Translations under genes and position numbers: made by a program | Assembly (NCBI GenBank): GCA_021299385.1 | Contig: JAJTGZ010000042.1 | Span: 1 to 43,162 of the forward strand | Origin: Phycisphaeraceae bacterium | Lineage (GTDB): Bacteria; Planctomycetota; Phycisphaerae; Phycisphaerales; UBA1924 | DNA length: 43,162 nt | Reading direction: 5' to 3' | Notes under the pieces: model-generated | Told to the model about the DNA's origin: nothing | Database searches by the model: none | Seen by the model: the letters and a program-made list of their open reading frames with translations, nothing else | Shown here: positions 41,580 through 43,162 of the stretch, one piece after another | Position numbering within the stretch: position 1 is the first letter of the stretch | Layout of the letters: each line of letters opens with the position of its first letter

Positions 41580-41616
41580 AACCCCACCCCTGCCCCTCCC
41601 CTCGGGGGAGGGGTTC
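41580..41616 (+). repeat. Dispersed C/G hairpin repeat, copy 4
   Basis: AACCCCACCCCTGCCCCTCC followed by CCTCGGGGGAGGGGTTC, the same over 37 bases as copy 3 at 35970-36006. Confidence 0.85.
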
Positions 41617-41650
41617 TGATGCGCAAGAGGTGATACGCACTCAGCCGCCT

Positions 41651-41690
41651 TGCCACTCTGCCACTCTGCCACTCTGCCACTCTGCCACTT
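41651..41690. repeat. Microsatellite of 8-base units
   Basis: About five tandem TGCCACTC units, partly complementary to GGCAGAGTGGCAGAG at 41490-41515, so the two sides can pair across the C/G hairpin repeat between them. Confidence 0.8.
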
Positions 41691-41708
41691 TGCAACTTTG
41701 CATCTATC

Positions 41709-41790
41709 CCACTTCCCCACTCTGCATTTCTATCTCTGCCCCTCCGTCCTCTGAGTGATTCCCCTCTGGGTTCTCTGGGCCTGGGGAGTG
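41709..41790 (-). repeat. TTTACTCC-family repeat, inverted left copy
   Basis: The first 48 bases (41709-41756) are an exact reverse complement of 43115-43162, and the similarity continues, diverged, to about 41790. With the copy at 43075-43162 it brackets the prenyltransferase-repeat gene. Confidence 0.85.
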
Positions 41791-41820
41791 CAGTTCTGTC
41801 TGCCGGCCATAGAGTTGGGG

Positions 41821-43068
41821 ATGATCTTCACACCTGTTGTCTTGTCGATGTTCTTTGCCTTGGGCCAGCCAGGTTCCGCAGCGTCCTGGACACCTTCGGC
41901 GGCAGCCGTTGCCGTGCCCGATGCAGGTGTTATCGCCGCGGCCTCGGCGGAGCGTGCCGTTGCGTTTTTGCGGTCGTCGCAGGACAAGGCGACGGGTGGT
42001 TGGAGCGTGCCCAAGAAGCCCGGGCAGCCACACTTGCCGGCGATCACGGCGCTGGTGATCAACGGCCTGTTGATGCAGCCTGGGATCACGGCGGAGGACC
42101 CCGCAGTGGCGCGCGGGATCGACTACATTCTTTCGCATCAGAAGCCCGACGGGGGGATTTATGATTCGATCCTGCCCTCGTACAACACGGCTATCAGCAT
42201 CTCGGCGCTTGCGCGGGTCGATTCGGACCGCGCCCGGCAGGCGGTGGCCAAGGGCGTGGCCTTCCTGAAGAACAGTCAGTGGGGGACGGCGACGCCCGCG
42301 GGCGTCGGCGGGCCGGGCGGGGCCGAGGCTCCGCAGAGCGTGCCCGAGACGCACCCGTTCTTCGGCGGGTGGGGGTATGGCAACCGCGGCCGGCCGGATA
42401 TCTCAAACACGGCGTTTGCGCTGCAGGCGCTGCACGACGCGGAGATACCCCCCGATGACCCGGCGTTCCAGCGGGCGGTGATCTTTCTGCAGCGCATGCA
42501 GATGCTCGAGAAGGACCCGGCGGGGAAGGTTGTCAACGAGATGCCCTATGCCAAGGGGTCTCGGCAGGGTGGGTTTATCTATGCCACGGCGGAGGATGCC
42601 AAGAGCGTTGGCGCGGGGCAATCGTTCGCCGGGATGATCGAGGAGACGCTCGACGATGGGAGCAAGGTCTCGAAGTTGCGCGCGTACGGCTCGGCGACGT
42701 ACCTTGGATTTAAGAGTTACCTCTATGCGGGGCTGAAGATGGACGACCCGCGTGTGCGTGCCGTGGTGGAGTTTCTGGGCAAGCACTATGCGGTGTCGCA
42801 GAACCCGGGGTTGGGCACCGACGGGCAGTACTACTACTACGTGATGATGGCCCGCGCGCTGGATGCCAGCGGGCTGCGGACGATCGAAACGACAGACGTA
42901 GCGGGTCGGGTGGTGTCGCGCAACTGGCGCACGGACCTGGCGTTGCAACTGGCCGCACTGCAGAACCCCGACGGGTCGTTCATGAGCCTGGACGACCGGT
43001 GGATGGAAAACAACCCCGACCTCATCACGGCGTACGCCCTGCTGGCGCTGCAGCACGCCCGGCGGTAG
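41821..43068 (+). CDS. Secreted prenyltransferase/squalene-oxidase-repeat protein
   Basis: A 415-residue alpha/alpha-toroid protein. Seen: a signal-like start (MIFTPVVLSMFFALGQPGSA), then repeats of the terpenoid-cyclase/prenyltransferase type: AERAVAFLRSSQDKATGGWS, GIDYILSHQKPDGGIYD, GVAFLKNSQWG, SNTAFALQALHDA, LQLAALQNPDGSFM and DLITAYALLALQ. No catalytic DxDD motif is visible, so it is unlikely to be a squalene-hopene cyclase; planctomycetes carry many secreted non-enzymatic members. The ATG at 41821 is chosen; an upstream GTG at 41755 lies inside the inverted repeat. It is flanked on both sides by inverted repeat copies. Confidence 0.85.
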   Translation: MIFTPVVLSMFFALGQPGSAASWTPSAAAVAVPDAGVIAAASAERAVAFLRSSQDKATGGWSVPKKPGQPHLPAITALVINGLLMQPGITAEDPAVARGIDYILSHQKPDGGIYDSILPSYNTAISISALARVDSDRARQAVAKGVAFLKNSQWGTATPAGVGGPGGAEAPQSVPETHPFFGGWGYGNRGRPDISNTAFALQALHDAEIPPDDPAFQRAVIFLQRMQMLEKDPAGKVVNEMPYAKGSRQGGFIYATAEDAKSVGAGQSFAGMIEETLDDGSKVSKLRAYGSATYLGFKSYLYAGLKMDDPRVRAVVEFLGKHYAVSQNPGLGTDGQYYYYVMMARALDASGLRTIETTDVAGRVVSRNWRTDLALQLAALQNPDGSFMSLDDRWMENNPDLITAYALLALQHARR

Positions 43069-43074
43069 GGGGTA

Positions 43075-43162
43075 GTTTTACTCCAGAGGCCTCGAGGACC
43101 CAGAGAAGACAATTACTCAGAGGACGGAGGGGCAGAGATAGAAATGCAGAGTGGGGAAGTGG
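43075..43162 (+). repeat. TTTACTCC-family repeat, right copy, running off the window
   Basis: It begins AGTTTTACTCCAGAGGCCTC. From 43115 to the window end it is the exact complement of the left copy, so the full length of the match cannot be seen. Confidence 0.85.

Larger units (their letters stand above)
41382..41820. repeat. Repeat-rich intergenic region
   Basis: No gene is supported. In order: a terminator (41422-41456); a short degenerate stretch with ACTCAGAGGACGGAG and GGCAGAGTGGCAGAG units (41460-41525); a C/G hairpin repeat (41580-41616); about five copies of an 8-base TGCCACTC unit (41651-41690); and an inverted copy of the TTTACTCC repeat (41709-41790). Confidence 0.75.

Noticed and set aside
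41755-41820. GTG start at 41755 for the prenyltransferase-repeat gene
   Set aside because: It would place the N-terminus inside the dispersed inverted repeat and before the signal peptide; the ATG at 41821 gives a normal signal sequence.
41821-43068. Squalene-hopene cyclase
   Set aside because: The toroid repeats are present, but the catalytic DxDD motif is not and the length is about 200 residues short.

Overview
The window is GC-rich bacterial chromosome. The most likely source is a planctomycete of the Phycisphaerae/Phycisphaerales type. This is inferred from large secreted proteins ending in tandem dockerin-like tails (GPGQ...LTADDIIVFLN), DUF11 and prenyltransferase-repeat surface proteins, a weak and irregular use of Shine-Dalgarno sites, and many dispersed palindromic repeats between genes. 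No phage, integrase, transposase, rRNA or CRISPR array is visible. Housekeeping genes dominate.

Layout. 1-7.1 kb: galE, an alpha/beta hydrolase with a small coupled unknown gene, a lipoprotein plus an oversized LptF/LptG-type permease, and a MarR regulator in line with an ABC ATPase. 7.3-14 kb: a 990-residue secreted dockerin-tailed protein, a conserved unknown with an N-terminal HTH, then a visibly more AT-rich two-gene module (secreted Cys-rich protein plus small zinc-ribbon membrane protein, ATGA overlap), followed by three DnaA-box-like sites one helical turn apart. 14-18.6 kb: an RluA-family pseudouridine synthase overlapping 6-phosphogluconolactonase, a repeat block with a tRNA-like remnant, mntR, a dihydrouridine synthase with a large insertion, and a divergent lipoprotein. 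18.8-25.5 kb: a second dockerin-tailed protein (with a one-base frameshift), mutM, an apparently leaderless YtrA-type gntR gene with a membrane protein, a 600-base non-coding region with DnaA-box-like sites, and a YceI protein.

25.7-33.3 kb: mfd on the minus strand, a divergent SpoIIE-type phosphatase, an unknown membrane-anchored protein, then a plus-strand run of glycosyltransferase, PilZ-like protein and 5-formyltetrahydrofolate cyclo-ligase. 33.6-36.8 kb: a broken gene, upp, a 5'-eroded tadA, a repeat block and a DUF1444 protein. 37.2-39 kb: acpP-fabF, the fatty-acid elongation pair. 39.1-43.1 kb: an orphan FliN/SpoA-domain protein, a DUF11 lipoprotein with a clear terminator, and a prenyltransferase-repeat protein that sits between inverted copies of a dispersed repeat.

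At least four dispersed repeat families fill the intergenic spaces. Three genes look damaged (18781-21695, 33654-34359, tadA). These could be real decay or consensus errors, and they matter for how far the assembly can be trusted. All functional calls are by eye from motifs; no database search was run.
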